Below, piece by piece: positions 52,613 to 60,315 of a stretch of DNA of 64,000 bases (position 1 is the first letter of the stretch; every line of letters begins with the position of its first letter). Location of the stretch: contig JBKJIJ010000015.1 of the NCBI GenBank assembly GCA_046598525.1, positions 38,552 through 102,551 on the forward strand, read 5' to 3'. A program made the position numbers and the translations under genes. The DNA comes from Methylotenera_A sp046598525. Its GTDB lineage: Bacteria; Pseudomonadota; Gammaproteobacteria; Burkholderiales; Methylophilaceae. A model generated the notes under the pieces. The model made no database searches. It saw only the letters and a program-made list of their open reading frames with translations, and was not told the DNA's origin.

Positions 52613-53203
52613 TTAAAGTTTGTAAGTTAGCTTTGAGTTTTCATTGGAAATTTTGCCTTGTTGCTCTAATAGTTTTATTAAGGTTAATATTTCTGTTTCA
52701 CTAAGCTTGTTAGCAAATAATGATTTTATTGTATTTCCTAAGGTTTTATTGTTTCTTGGTCTGGCATTGCCACGTTTTATTAAAAAGCCCACAATTGCTT
52801 CGATTTTTTCAACATCTGTTTGTGGGTTTTCAATTTTCAGTAGCGGAATATCTGAAATTTGAGCTGACCTAAAGCAAGCGATTTTTTGATTTTTAAGAAA
52901 TTTTATTAGTGGGTCGAAGTCGGTGTCTTTTGAAATGATATGAAAAAAAGCGTCTGGATTTTCGGCGGCTAATTTTCCAATATAATAAACAATATGAAAA
53001 TCTAATGCATTTTCCCCTGAACCAACTGCTTCAATATATTCAGCATTTTCGCCAAAAGCTTGCATTGTTGTGACTATTTCTCTTGGTATCTTAGTCTGGT
53101 TTACACCCAAAAATATTTTGATATGAAATGGCCCGCCAACCAATAAAGACATGTTTTTGGGCTGTACATTTTCAAAGTCTACTAATACATAATTGGTTTT
53201 CAT
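52613..53203 (-). CDS. NYN/PIN-domain putative nuclease
   Basis: A 196-residue protein. YVLVDFENVQP gives the first catalytic Asp9 and Asn, ENALDFHIVY (Asp68) the second, and SKDTDFDPLIKFL (Asp93, Asp95 and Asp97) the last, the acidic set of LabA/NYN PIN-like RNases. The last ~60 residues are helical and basic, possibly an RNA-binding winged helix. The gene is more AT-rich than its neighbours, with many AAA and TTT codons. An EVE gene lies 44 bases upstream on the same strand. Target is unknown. Confidence 0.75.
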   Translation of the reverse strand: MKTNYVLVDFENVQPKNMSLLVGGPFHIKIFLGVNQTKIPREIVTTMQAFGENAEYIEAVGSGENALDFHIVYYIGKLAAENPDAFFHIISKDTDFDPLIKFLKNQKIACFRSAQISDIPLLKIENPQTDVEKIEAIVGFLIKRGNARPRNNKTLGNTIKSLFANKLSETEILTLIKLLEQQGKISNENSKLTYKL

Positions 53204-53246
53204 TATTTCTATCGCATATTAATTGTTATGGAATACTTCGAGTAGT

Positions 53247-53708
53247 TTAATTTTTAAGTAATTCCAAAATAAAAGCCCACTCTTTTGGATCTACGGGCGT
53301 AATTGATAATCGATTGCCGCGTTGCAAAATTCGTAAGCTTTCAAGCTCTGGCGTTTCGCGCATTTCTTTTAGGCTCAGCAAGCGTGTTTTGCGCACCAAT
53401 TTTACGTCTACATTAAACCAGCGCGGCGTTTCTGGCGTGGCTTTTTCATCAAAATATTTGTGGCCTTTTATAAACTGCAAACGGTCTGGGTAGGCCAAAC
53501 TGCTTACTTCGGCAATGCCAGCAATGCCTGGCGTTTCGCAATTGGAATGATAAAAAAACACGCCATCGCCTATGCTCATTTGGTCGCGCATAAAGTTGCG
53601 CGCTTGATAATTACGCACGCCATACCAATCCACCGTTTGATTCGGCATGTCCGCCAAATCATCAATCGATACATCGCCCGGTTCTGATTTCATTAGCCAA
53701 TAACGCAT
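53247..53708 (-). CDS. EVE-domain protein (PUA-like)
   Basis: A 153-residue single EVE domain: MRYWLMKSEPGDVSIDDL, WYGVRNYQARNFMRDQM and FFYHSNCETPGIAGIAEV form the binding pocket of THYN1/YTH-like folds, which recognise modified bases in nucleic acids. Several EVE proteins join restriction or RNA-processing systems, but this compact form is widely conserved alone. A GTG two codons earlier is also possible. It is next to the NYN nuclease gene. Confidence 0.9.
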   Translation of the reverse strand: MRYWLMKSEPGDVSIDDLADMPNQTVDWYGVRNYQARNFMRDQMSIGDGVFFYHSNCETPGIAGIAEVSSLAYPDRLQFIKGHKYFDEKATPETPRWFNVDVKLVRKTRLLSLKEMRETPELESLRILQRGNRLSITPVDPKEWAFILELLKN

Positions 53709-53783
53709 TAACACTCATCTTTCTCAATATAAAATCATTAATCTTGGGTATGATAATTGAAATTCAATCATTTGGAATTAAAC

Positions 53784-54143
53784 ATGGCACGTAACGTAGT
53801 AGGCACCACTCTGCAAACCTGTGGCTTAGACCCCATAACAGGCTTTACCCGCAACGGTTGTTGCGAAACAGGCCCTGATGATAGCGGTAGCCATACCGTT
53901 TGCGCGCAAATGACAGACGAATTTTTAGCGTTTTCAATCTCTCGCGGTAACGATTTAACCACGCCACGCCCTGAATATGGCTTTGAAGGCTTGGTAGAAG
54001 GCGATCGTTGGTGCGTTTGCGCCGCGCGCTGGTTAGAAGCCAGTGAAGCAGGCTTTGCGCCGCCAGTGGTATTAGAAGCCTGCCATGAAAAATGTTTAGA
54101 AATTGTGAGTTTGGCCGATTTGAAGTACCACGAATTGCGTTAA
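53784..54143 (+). CDS. DUF2237 family protein
   Basis: A 119-residue Cys-rich protein. ARNVVGTTLQTCGLDPITGFTRNGCC and GDRWCVCAARWLEA with EACHEKCLEIV are the DUF2237 signature. It has eight cysteines, some probably metal ligands. The family is cytoplasmic with unknown function. ATG at 53784 is preferred to a start nine codons earlier because the conserved sequence begins there. A repeat follows. Confidence 0.88.
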   Translation: MARNVVGTTLQTCGLDPITGFTRNGCCETGPDDSGSHTVCAQMTDEFLAFSISRGNDLTTPRPEYGFEGLVEGDRWCVCAARWLEASEAGFAPPVVLEACHEKCLEIVSLADLKYHELR

Positions 54144-54156
54144 AAATTGCCTTGGC

Positions 54157-54233
54157 TGTCATTCTGAGCAAAGCGAAGAATCTAGAATTTTGTGAATAAG
54201 AACTGGATTCTTCGCTGCGCTCAGAATGACGGT
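54157..54233. repeat. Palindromic intergenic repeat
   Basis: GTCATTCTGAGCAAAGCGAA-GAATCTAG and the opposed TGGATTCTTCGCTGCGCTCAGAATGAC form inverted arms with loop differences. It belongs with the repeat at 24179-24264. It begins soon after the DUF2237 gene and may aid its termination. Confidence 0.75.
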
Positions 54234-54301
54234 AGTGGGGTGTGCGGTTTTGAGTTTATGGTTGAAAGAGCGGTATTTCAATAATATTGGTTTTGAGTTT
54301 T

Positions 54302-54380
54302 AACGCGAAAGTTCAAGGCATTTGAGCGAAGGCAGTACAAGTAGTACGACAAGCAAAAAATAACGCATAAATTTCGCGTT
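54302..54380. repeat. Inverted-repeat element downstream of 6S RNA
   Basis: AACGCGAAA (54302-54310) and TTTCGCGTT (54372-54380) are perfect inverted ends of a 79-base stretch. Inside, CAAGGC, GTAC-AAGTA-GTAC and AACGCA occur in the same order as CAAGGC, an internal palindrome and AACGCA in the MITE-like element at 58488. It is a possible diverged relative, with no coding content. Confidence 0.45.
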
Positions 54381-54389
54381 TAAAACAAA

Positions 54390-54595
54390 ACCTATTTGCT
54401 GTGGTGTTGCCTGAGCCGTTATCCTGAACCAAAAAGGTCCAAGTGGTAACAACCTAAAGCGCTTTAGGTTCACTCGCCAAGGGTACCTTAAAAGATATCC
54501 CAATTTAGAGCGCTCACACCGCGACTTGAATAGCTGAAACCGATAACAAAAACTAGTTCAAGGAATTTAAGACTCAAGCAACACCACAGAAAACA
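54390..54595 (-). ncRNA. ssrS: 6S RNA
   Basis: On the minus strand CTGTGGTGTTGCTTGAG at the 5' end pairs with CTCAGGCAACACCACAG at the 3' end (54399-54589 between pair ends), forming the long closing stem. Between them lie a large open bubble (CCTTGAACTAGTTTTTG region) and terminal stems, including CCTAAAGCGCTTTAGG. This is the 6S RNA architecture that mimics an open promoter and holds sigma-70 polymerase. It lies directly downstream of zapA, the usual position in proteobacteria. Confidence 0.9.
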
Positions 54596-54700
54596 AGTTG
54601 AATTTTAGGGCTCACTTGTGACGGGCTGATGAAGGATTCTATATTAAATATAGTCACAACAGTCTAGCGTTAGAGGCTAGATTTTTAAAAAGTTTACTAC

Positions 54701-55006
54701 TTATAACAATTTAGTTTGGCTAGCCATCGCTTCATCAATTTGATTCTGCATGGCAATAATCCTACGCTTATAATCACCGATGTCAATATCGCCAGTCTTG
54801 GTATGCAACAATTCGTGCGACATATTCAGCGCGGCCATTATAGCGATGCGATCAATGCCGACCACTTTGCCAGTGTCGCGAATATCGTGCATTTTTTTAT
54901 CTAAATAATTGACGGCTTCTAGCAATCCAGCGCGTTCTTCATCGCTACAGGCGACTGTAAATTCACGCCCCATAATGTTTACATCAATGGTTTTTGCGTT
55001 GCTCAT
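54701..55006 (-). CDS. zapA: Cell division protein ZapA
   Basis: A 101-residue protein. VNIMGREFTVACSDEERAGLLEAVNYLDKKM and IAALNMSHELL are ZapA signatures; a C-terminal coiled coil follows. It cross-links FtsZ filaments. It overlaps the preceding gene by four bases, and 6S RNA is encoded just downstream. Confidence 0.94.
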   Translation of the reverse strand: MSNAKTIDVNIMGREFTVACSDEERAGLLEAVNYLDKKMHDIRDTGKVVGIDRIAIMAALNMSHELLHTKTGDIDIGDYKRRIIAMQNQIDEAMASQTKLL

Positions 55007-55224
55007 AATGGCTCAGTGCCTGTTGCGGCGATATCGGCGGGAAGTGTTTCAAGCAAAACTTCTAGCTTTTCGCTGGCTAGCAACATATTGCTTTTTAAGG
55101 TGGTTGCATTTTGCTGTGCTTGATTTAAATCGTCACGCAGCTGACTATTTTCTTCGCGCAATGTTGCACACAAAGTAATTAGCTTGGTAATTTCGTCTTC
55201 TAATCTTTTTAAATCAGCATCCAT
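55003..55224 (-). CDS. ZapB-like small coiled-coil protein (TIGR02449 type)
   Basis: A 73-residue protein, nearly all coiled coil (LKRLEDEITKLITLCATLREENSQLRDDLNQAQQ). It matches the small proteins paired with zapA in beta- and gammaproteobacteria and probably helps FtsZ-ring assembly. It is translationally coupled to zapA by a four-base overlap. Confidence 0.85.
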   Translation of the reverse strand: MDADLKRLEDEITKLITLCATLREENSQLRDDLNQAQQNATTLKSNMLLASEKLEVLLETLPADIAATGTEPL

Positions 55225-55386
55225 ACACCACTATAATTGAAAAAAATCATTGTAGTCAATAGCTAAGGTGAGTTATTCAAAGTAAATTGATATGTTGTAA
55301 TTTGCTTGTCATATAAATAATCCACTTATAAAGCGACAATTCAACCGGCAACGCGCCGCAATAAAAGCTATAATTCAGTTTAGTTG

Positions 55387-55660
55387 TAAGGTGCCACTGT
55401 TAATTTAAACTTAATAAGGGTGAAACTGGGAAATAGGTGCGTTTCGTTTTAAACATGTTTAAACACTGCTTTTAAACATTGTTTTAAAACAAAGACAATC
55501 CCTATGCTGCCCCCGCAACGGTAAGTGAGAGTAGTTTTGCACGTGTATTTTTATACATGATAGCCACTGAATGCATATTTGGGAAGGCGCAAATCATTCC
55601 TCACAAGCCCGGAGACCGGCCTTGCATCAAAACGTTAGGACATACCGCGGGGTGACGGTA
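55387..55660 (+). promoter_or_regulatory. Cobalamin riboswitch upstream of btuB
   Basis: Conserved boxes appear in order: AAGGTGCCACTG (55388), GGTGAAACTGGGAAATAGGTG, GCTGCCCCCGCAACGGTAA (55507), TAGCCACTGAATG, GGGAAGGC and AAGCCCGGAGACCGGCC (55605-55622). ACCGCGGGGTGACGGT (55644-55659) is a hairpin whose GGGG loop can pair with the CCCC of GCTGCCCCC, the usual L5-L13 kissing switch. High cobalamin should reduce btuB expression. Confidence 0.95.
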
Positions 55661-55670
55661 ATCAAAACAA

Positions 55671-55798
55671 AATGCGCATTCCAGTCATTTTCGCTTAAGC
55701 TTTCAAGCATTAAGCCGTCAAAACAGCGCATTTAGTTCTGGGTTATTCAACCACCTTTGGTATTCCTCATTATAAAAATAGCACGCGGGGTCGCGTGC
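55671..55798 (+). promoter_or_regulatory. Structured btuB leader after the riboswitch
   Basis: AATGCGC (55671) pairs with GCGCATT (55726), enclosing GCTTAA/TTAAGC. Downstream, GCACGCG-GGGT-CGCGTGC (55781-55798) is a perfect seven-pair hairpin ending three bases before the probable ribosome site AGGGA (55803). These stems are candidates for the expression platform. There is no U-run, so control may be translational. Confidence 0.5.
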
Positions 55799-55817
55799 AA
55801 ACAGGGATATTTCTACC

Positions 55818-57743
55818 ATGCAAAAAACCATCATAGCCAGCCTAATCGGCTTGGCTATTCAATCATCTGCCTTTGCCGCCGAAAATTTAAATTTAGACGA
55901 AGTAACCGTAAAAGCCAACCGCTTTGAACGCAAAGACACTGAAACCACTTATGCCTCTGAGATTCATACCTCTACGCAAATTGAAGCATCTGGCGCAACT
56001 ACGCTTTATGATTTTTTAGCGCAACAAACATCTTTAAATGTGTTATCCGGCTTTGGTAACAAGGCTGCACCGCTGATTAACCTACGCGGCTATGGTAATG
56101 AAAATGGCTACCAAAATGTGGCTATTACATTAGATGGGCAACGTTTAAACAATGTTGATTTAACGCCACAGCTATTGGGTGCTATTTCACTTAATGACAT
56201 TGAACGCATTGAAATCAGCAAGGGTAGTGGTTCTGTCATTTATGGCGATGGCGCTACAGCAGGTGCGATTCAGATTTATACAAAATCAAAAACTGGCGTA
56301 TCGGTTGCAGGCTCATTAGGTAATTATGGTCAAAAATCGGGCTATATTTCGGCAGGCATTGCTGGTCAGTATTTTGATATATCAGCCAGCGCGGCGGATG
56401 ATAGCCATGATGGGTTTAGCAAAAAAGATATTTTTGGTCAGCGCGATACTTTTGATAGCACAACGCAAAACGTTAAACTTAAATTTAAGCCGATAGATGC
56501 TTTGCGCGTAAAAGCAGAAGCCACAAGCGCGCGCATTAGTACTTATTTTGTTGGCAATATGAGTGATGCCGAATTTAAAGATAATCCGCGTCAAAATGCA
56601 GGTAATGCTTACACGTTTCAACGTTATGAAACTGACCAATGGCGCTTAGGTTTTGAATACGATATCAGCCAAAATGTAACAGTAGAATTCAACCATGGCA
56701 ACGAAGATAAAACGTCATTTTTTGATGCCCCACAGCCGCCGTTTCCATTCTCACAATTGCGCGATTATGATTATAAAAACGATGAACTAACGCTGAAATA
56801 CACGGATGCCAATTTAAGAGCGTTAATCGGATATCAAAGCTTTGATGGTGCATTGCAGCGCACATCAGACAAAACTAGCAAGGATAATTCAGGCTTATTT
56901 GCGCAAGCTGAATATCAAATAAACGATTTAACATTATCAGCAGGGGCAAGGCATGAGCGCGTGAAATATAATTTTGCGCCAGTGGGTGGCACAAAGCTAA
57001 AAAAAGACAGCAATTTAGAAGCCTTTGACCTAGGCGCTAACTATAAATTTAGCCCAGAATTAAGTATGTTTACCAATTTCAATCAAGCATTTCAAGCACC
57101 CGATCTTGATCGTTTTTTTGGCTTTGGCTTTGGATTCAACCCGAATATTGTGCCTGCCAAATCGCAAACATTTAATATCGGTTTAAATCATGTGTTGGCT
57201 ACTAATCGCTTAAAAGTAACGGCGTTTCATACAGATTTAGAAAATGAAATCTACTTAGATATCGCTACATTTAATAACACTAATATTGATGCATCGCATA
57301 AATATGGTATTGAAGTACAAGATTATTTTAAATTTAACGATCAACTAGCCGCCTCTTTAATTTATAACTACACGCGCGCGAAGATTGATCGTGAAGACGC
57401 GGCTGGCGGCGCTTACAACGGTAAAGATTTGCCGGGTGTGCCTAAACATACGGTGGTTGCTAATCTAAATTATAAATTTTTGAATCATGCGAATCTTAAT
57501 TTTAACCACACTTGGCGCGCAAAAGCCTATGCGTTTAACGATTTGCAAAACAATTTTGATCAAAAGCAAGATAACTATGAATCGACCAATTTAGCATTGA
57601 GTTATCAATATAAAAATTTCAATTTCTTTACGGCGATTAATAATATTTTCGAGCATGAAAACACGATTCAAGTAGAAGATAATGCGATTTATCCAGTGGA
57701 TTTTGTGCGTACGTGGCGTGTTGGCATGCGTGCGGATTTCTAA
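55818..57743 (+). CDS. btuB: TonB-dependent vitamin B12 receptor BtuB
   Basis: A 641-residue outer-membrane receptor with signal peptide (cleavage near SAFA), TonB box region LDEVTVKANRFE, plug motif ERIEISKGSGSVIYGDGATAGAIQIYTK and C-terminal RVGMRADF ending in Phe. The cobalamin riboswitch directly upstream and btuM downstream identify the substrate as B12. Barrel loops differ from E. coli BtuB, as is usual. Confidence 0.93.
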   Translation: MQKTIIASLIGLAIQSSAFAAENLNLDEVTVKANRFERKDTETTYASEIHTSTQIEASGATTLYDFLAQQTSLNVLSGFGNKAAPLINLRGYGNENGYQNVAITLDGQRLNNVDLTPQLLGAISLNDIERIEISKGSGSVIYGDGATAGAIQIYTKSKTGVSVAGSLGNYGQKSGYISAGIAGQYFDISASAADDSHDGFSKKDIFGQRDTFDSTTQNVKLKFKPIDALRVKAEATSARISTYFVGNMSDAEFKDNPRQNAGNAYTFQRYETDQWRLGFEYDISQNVTVEFNHGNEDKTSFFDAPQPPFPFSQLRDYDYKNDELTLKYTDANLRALIGYQSFDGALQRTSDKTSKDNSGLFAQAEYQINDLTLSAGARHERVKYNFAPVGGTKLKKDSNLEAFDLGANYKFSPELSMFTNFNQAFQAPDLDRFFGFGFGFNPNIVPAKSQTFNIGLNHVLATNRLKVTAFHTDLENEIYLDIATFNNTNIDASHKYGIEVQDYFKFNDQLAASLIYNYTRAKIDREDAAGGAYNGKDLPGVPKHTVVANLNYKFLNHANLNFNHTWRAKAYAFNDLQNNFDQKQDNYESTNLALSYQYKNFNFFTAINNIFEHENTIQVEDNAIYPVDFVRTWRVGMRADF

Positions 57744-57757
57744 GATTGATTCTCATC

Positions 57758-57808
57758 AAAAAGCCACAAAATGGTATGATTCGTTATTATTTATTAGTGG
57801 CTTTTTTT
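57758..57808 (+). terminator. Terminator/attenuator between btuB and btuM
   Basis: AAAAAGCCAC (57758) pairs with GTGGCTTTTTTT around a ~30-base loop. It lies between btuB and btuM, so it may reduce read-through to btuM rather than end the operon. Confidence 0.65.
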
Positions 57809-57830
57809 AGCTTAAAGCACAGGGTTTAGC

Positions 57831-58412
57831 ATGCAAAACAATTTAACTTTATCAAAACAACTTTTAATCGCGGCTGTCATTGCATTTTTTATGCTGTTAA
57901 CGCGCGGTAGTCATGTGCTTACGCATGTTTCTTTGCCAGATGCTAGCTTGGCCTTGTTTTTATTAGGCGGTTTGCTATTAAAGCGTTCTGCTTGGTTTGC
58001 AGGCTTTTTTGTGTTGGCTACGGTGATTGATTTTGGCGCGGCGGCGTTTGATCCAGCGCAAGGTTTTTGCCTGACTAATGGCTACTGGGGTTTGATTCCG
58101 GCTTATGGCGCTATGTGGTTGGGCGGTTTGTGGCTGGCTAAACAAAAGGACGTTTTCGCTGCTAATCTTAAAGCGGTATCTGCCTATACTTTAGTAAGCT
58201 TAGGCACTACATTTGCCGCGTTTGTTATTTCCACCCAAACCTATTATTTGTTCTCTGGCCGTTTTCCGGCAGAGGGTTTAATTGAATCCATGCAACATGG
58301 TTGGGAATATTTGCCAAGCTGGATGGGTTTTGCGGCCATGTATTTTGCGTTTGTTTGGTTAAGTGTAGCCTTATGGCGCAGCATAAAACCTTTGCAAACA
58401 TCAAAAGCTTAA
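57831..58412 (+). CDS. btuM: BtuM-type cobalamin transporter
   Basis: A 193-residue membrane protein with six hydrophobic helices and no ATPase gene nearby. DPAQGFCLTNGYWGLIPAYG puts a cysteine at residue 80, the position that ligates cobalt in Thiobacillus denitrificans BtuM, a solitary ECF S-component-like transporter. It lies 88 bases after btuB under the same riboswitch, if read-through occurs. It should carry B12 over the inner membrane, replacing BtuCDF. Confidence 0.88.
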   Translation: MQNNLTLSKQLLIAAVIAFFMLLTRGSHVLTHVSLPDASLALFLLGGLLLKRSAWFAGFFVLATVIDFGAAAFDPAQGFCLTNGYWGLIPAYGAMWLGGLWLAKQKDVFAANLKAVSAYTLVSLGTTFAAFVISTQTYYLFSGRFPAEGLIESMQHGWEYLPSWMGFAAMYFAFVWLSVALWRSIKPLQTSKA

Positions 58413-58429
58413 TGCCCTGCAATTGTTTT

Positions 58430-58457
58430 AAGCCGCTTAAATTAAGCGGCTTTTTTT
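58430..58457 (+). terminator. Terminator after btuM
   Basis: AAGCCGCTTAA-AT-TAAGCGGCTTTTTTT is a strong stem with a U-run. It separates the riboswitch-controlled uptake genes from bluB. Confidence 0.88.
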
Positions 58458-58487
58458 ACGTAAAAATTATTCGCAACAGCAATTAAG

Positions 58488-58626
58488 GTATCTTTATAAA
58501 TTCAAGTTTCTAAATTAAACAAGGCGCGATTAAAAAATAATGACGCCGCATATGATTGATATGTAAGGAATTATTTTTTATGAGTAACGCAGTGTAATGA
58601 CGAAAATTGGATTTATAGAGGTACCT
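58488..58626 (+). mobile_element. MITE-like element, copy 2
   Basis: The left end GGTATCTTTATAAATTCAA and the right end, read inward, GGTACCTCTATAAATCCAA are terminal inverted repeats matching at about 16 of 19 positions. The core CAAGGCGCGATTAAAAAATA, ATGACGCCGCATATG and AAGGAATTATTTTTTATGAG folds into a long hairpin and is almost the same as in 18909-19096, reversed. The right end touches the bluB start codon and contains AGAGG, its probable Shine-Dalgarno. Confidence 0.8.
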
Positions 58627-58627
58627 T

Positions 58628-59302
58628 ATGCATAATCCAAACGCATATAGCCTTGAAGAGCAAGCCGCTATCTACAAGGTGATTCGCGAGCGTCGCGATA
58701 TGCGGCATTTTTTGCCAACGCCGGTGGATAGCGCTGTTCTGCAAAAAATATTAACCGCCGCGCATCACGCGCCAAGTGTTGGATTAATGCAGCCGTGGCG
58801 ATTTATTCGCATTACCGATGTGAACATTCGCCAAGCCATTCACAAACAAGTAGACGCAGAGCGTATTAACACAGCGCTTGCGATTGGCGAATGCGAAACC
58901 AACGCGCGCATGTCAGAATTTTTGCGCTTAAAAGTAGAAGGTATTTTAGAGTGCGGTGAGATTTTGGTTGCCACGCTTTGCGATAAGCGCGAAAACAATA
59001 TTTTTGGCCGCCGTACCATGCCAGAGATGGATATTGCATCGGTTAGTTGCGCCATCCAAAATATGTGGCTTGCCGCGCGGGCAGAGGGTTTGGGCTTAGG
59101 CTGGGTGAGTTTGTTTGACCCAATTGAGCTGGCGCAATTGCTGAATATGCCAGCCGATGCAAAGCCGATTGCGGTGCTGTGTTTGGGCCATGTGGCCAGC
59201 TTTTATAAAGAACCCATGCTGGTTGAAACTGGCTGGAAAACAGAAAAACCGTTGCTTGAAATGTTAATGGAAAATAGCTGGAATCATGATGACGCAAAAT
59301 AA
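58628..59302 (+). CDS. bluB: 5,6-dimethylbenzimidazole synthase
   Basis: A 224-residue nitroreductase-fold flavoenzyme. VIRERRDMRHFLPTPVD, AAHHAPSVGLMQPWRFI and GLGLGWVSLFDP are BluB signatures. It cannibalises FMN to form the lower ligand of B12. It overlaps cobU by about 17 bases. Its translation start lies at the edge of a MITE-like element. The substrate call rests on motifs plus the B12 neighbourhood. Confidence 0.92.
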   Translation: MHNPNAYSLEEQAAIYKVIRERRDMRHFLPTPVDSAVLQKILTAAHHAPSVGLMQPWRFIRITDVNIRQAIHKQVDAERINTALAIGECETNARMSEFLRLKVEGILECGEILVATLCDKRENNIFGRRTMPEMDIASVSCAIQNMWLAARAEGLGLGWVSLFDPIELAQLLNMPADAKPIAVLCLGHVASFYKEPMLVETGWKTEKPLLEMLMENSWNHDDAK

Positions 59303-59834
59303 CGTAGGCAAAATCACCTTGGTTTTAGGTGGTGCGCGCTCTGGCAAAAGCAGCTACGCAGAACAGCTGGCGACAGCATCTGGCTTGCCAGTAACTTATA
59401 TTGCCACCGCCTTGGTGTTTGATGATGAATTTGGGCAGCGCGTGGCGCATCACCAATCACGCCGCCCTAGTGATTGGAGCACAGTTGAGCAGGCGCATAA
59501 TTTGGCTTTTACGCTGCAAAACCATGCCAAAGCAGCGCAATGTGTAATTGTAGATTGCTTAACCTTATGGCTAGCGCAATGTATTTGCCCCGATTGCGCG
59601 CAGCCAGAAACGCAAGATTGGCAAACGGAACGTGAAGCTTTGCTGCAAGTATTGCCAACGCTAGCAGGCAAAGTGATAGTAGTCAGCAACGAAGTGGGCA
59701 TGGGTATTGTGCCTTTGGGTGCGATTAATCGCCAATTTCAAGATGAACAAGGACGCTTAAATCAAACGGTGGCGCAAATAGCCGATGAAGTGGTATTTAT
59801 TGCCGCTGGCCTGCCACTGATGTTAAAGAATTAA
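59286..59834 (+). CDS. cobU: Adenosylcobinamide kinase/guanylyltransferase
   Basis: A 182-residue P-loop enzyme. LVLGGARSGKSSYAEQLA is Walker A, YIATALVFDDEFGQRVAHHQSRRP follows with the GTP/histidine region, and VSNEVGMGIVPLGAINRQFQDEQGRLNQTVA is the CobU C-terminal signature. It makes AdoCbi-GDP. It starts inside the end of bluB, so the two are translationally coupled. Confidence 0.94.
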   Translation: MMTQNNVGKITLVLGGARSGKSSYAEQLATASGLPVTYIATALVFDDEFGQRVAHHQSRRPSDWSTVEQAHNLAFTLQNHAKAAQCVIVDCLTLWLAQCICPDCAQPETQDWQTEREALLQVLPTLAGKVIVVSNEVGMGIVPLGAINRQFQDEQGRLNQTVAQIADEVVFIAAGLPLMLKN

Positions 59835-59852
59835 AATTAAAAGGATAGATAT

Positions 59853-60062
59853 ATGGATAGTCAATTTGAATTAAAAGGCGAATTTATTGCACTTTGCGAT
59901 TTGCTTAAAACCACAGGCATTGCCGATAGCGGCGGCCAAGGTAAAGCGTTTGTGGCGGATGGTATTGTGATAGTAGATGGCGAAATTGAATTGCGCAAAA
60001 CGGCTAAAATTCGCGTTGGGCAAGTGGTAGAAATTTTTGATCAGAAAATTACATTGGTTTAA
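59853..60062 (+). CDS. S4-domain RNA-binding protein (YbcJ-like)
   Basis: A 69-residue single S4 domain: FIALCDLLKTTGIADSGGQGKAFVADGIVIVDGEIELRKTAKIRVGQVVE. YbcJ-like proteins bind structured RNA, probably rRNA. It lies 18 bases after cobU with its own SD (AAAGGA). Nothing links it to B12 apart from position. Confidence 0.88.
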   Translation: MDSQFELKGEFIALCDLLKTTGIADSGGQGKAFVADGIVIVDGEIELRKTAKIRVGQVVEIFDQKITLV

Positions 60063-60117
60063 ATTTTCATTAATTTATCCTGGAAAAATTACTAACGGGC
60101 AAAATTACTAACAATCG

Positions 60118-60230
60118 TCATTCTGGCGAAGGCCAGAATCCAGTCTAGGTGGCGCTCAAGAATGGTTGTTAATAGCATTGGTGCTAGTGTTCACGCTGTC
60201 TGGATACCAGCCTGCGCTGGTATGATGATT
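60118..60230. repeat. Paired hairpin repeat
   Basis: ATTCTGGC-GAAG-GCCAGAAT followed by CCAG (about 60121-60142), and the opposed CTGG then ATACCAGC-CTGC-GCTGGTAT (about 60205-60224). It has the same plan as 5070-5140, but with different stem sequences. The rest of the 253-base gap between the S4 gene and cobC (60063-60315) shows nothing else. Confidence 0.75.
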
Positions 60231-60315
60231 AAAGGGTTTTGACTTGCTTTCAAGTTTAGTCAGCATGAAAAAATTGATATTGAAAATGTTATAAAACGCT
60301 GGTTGCCGCTAACGC

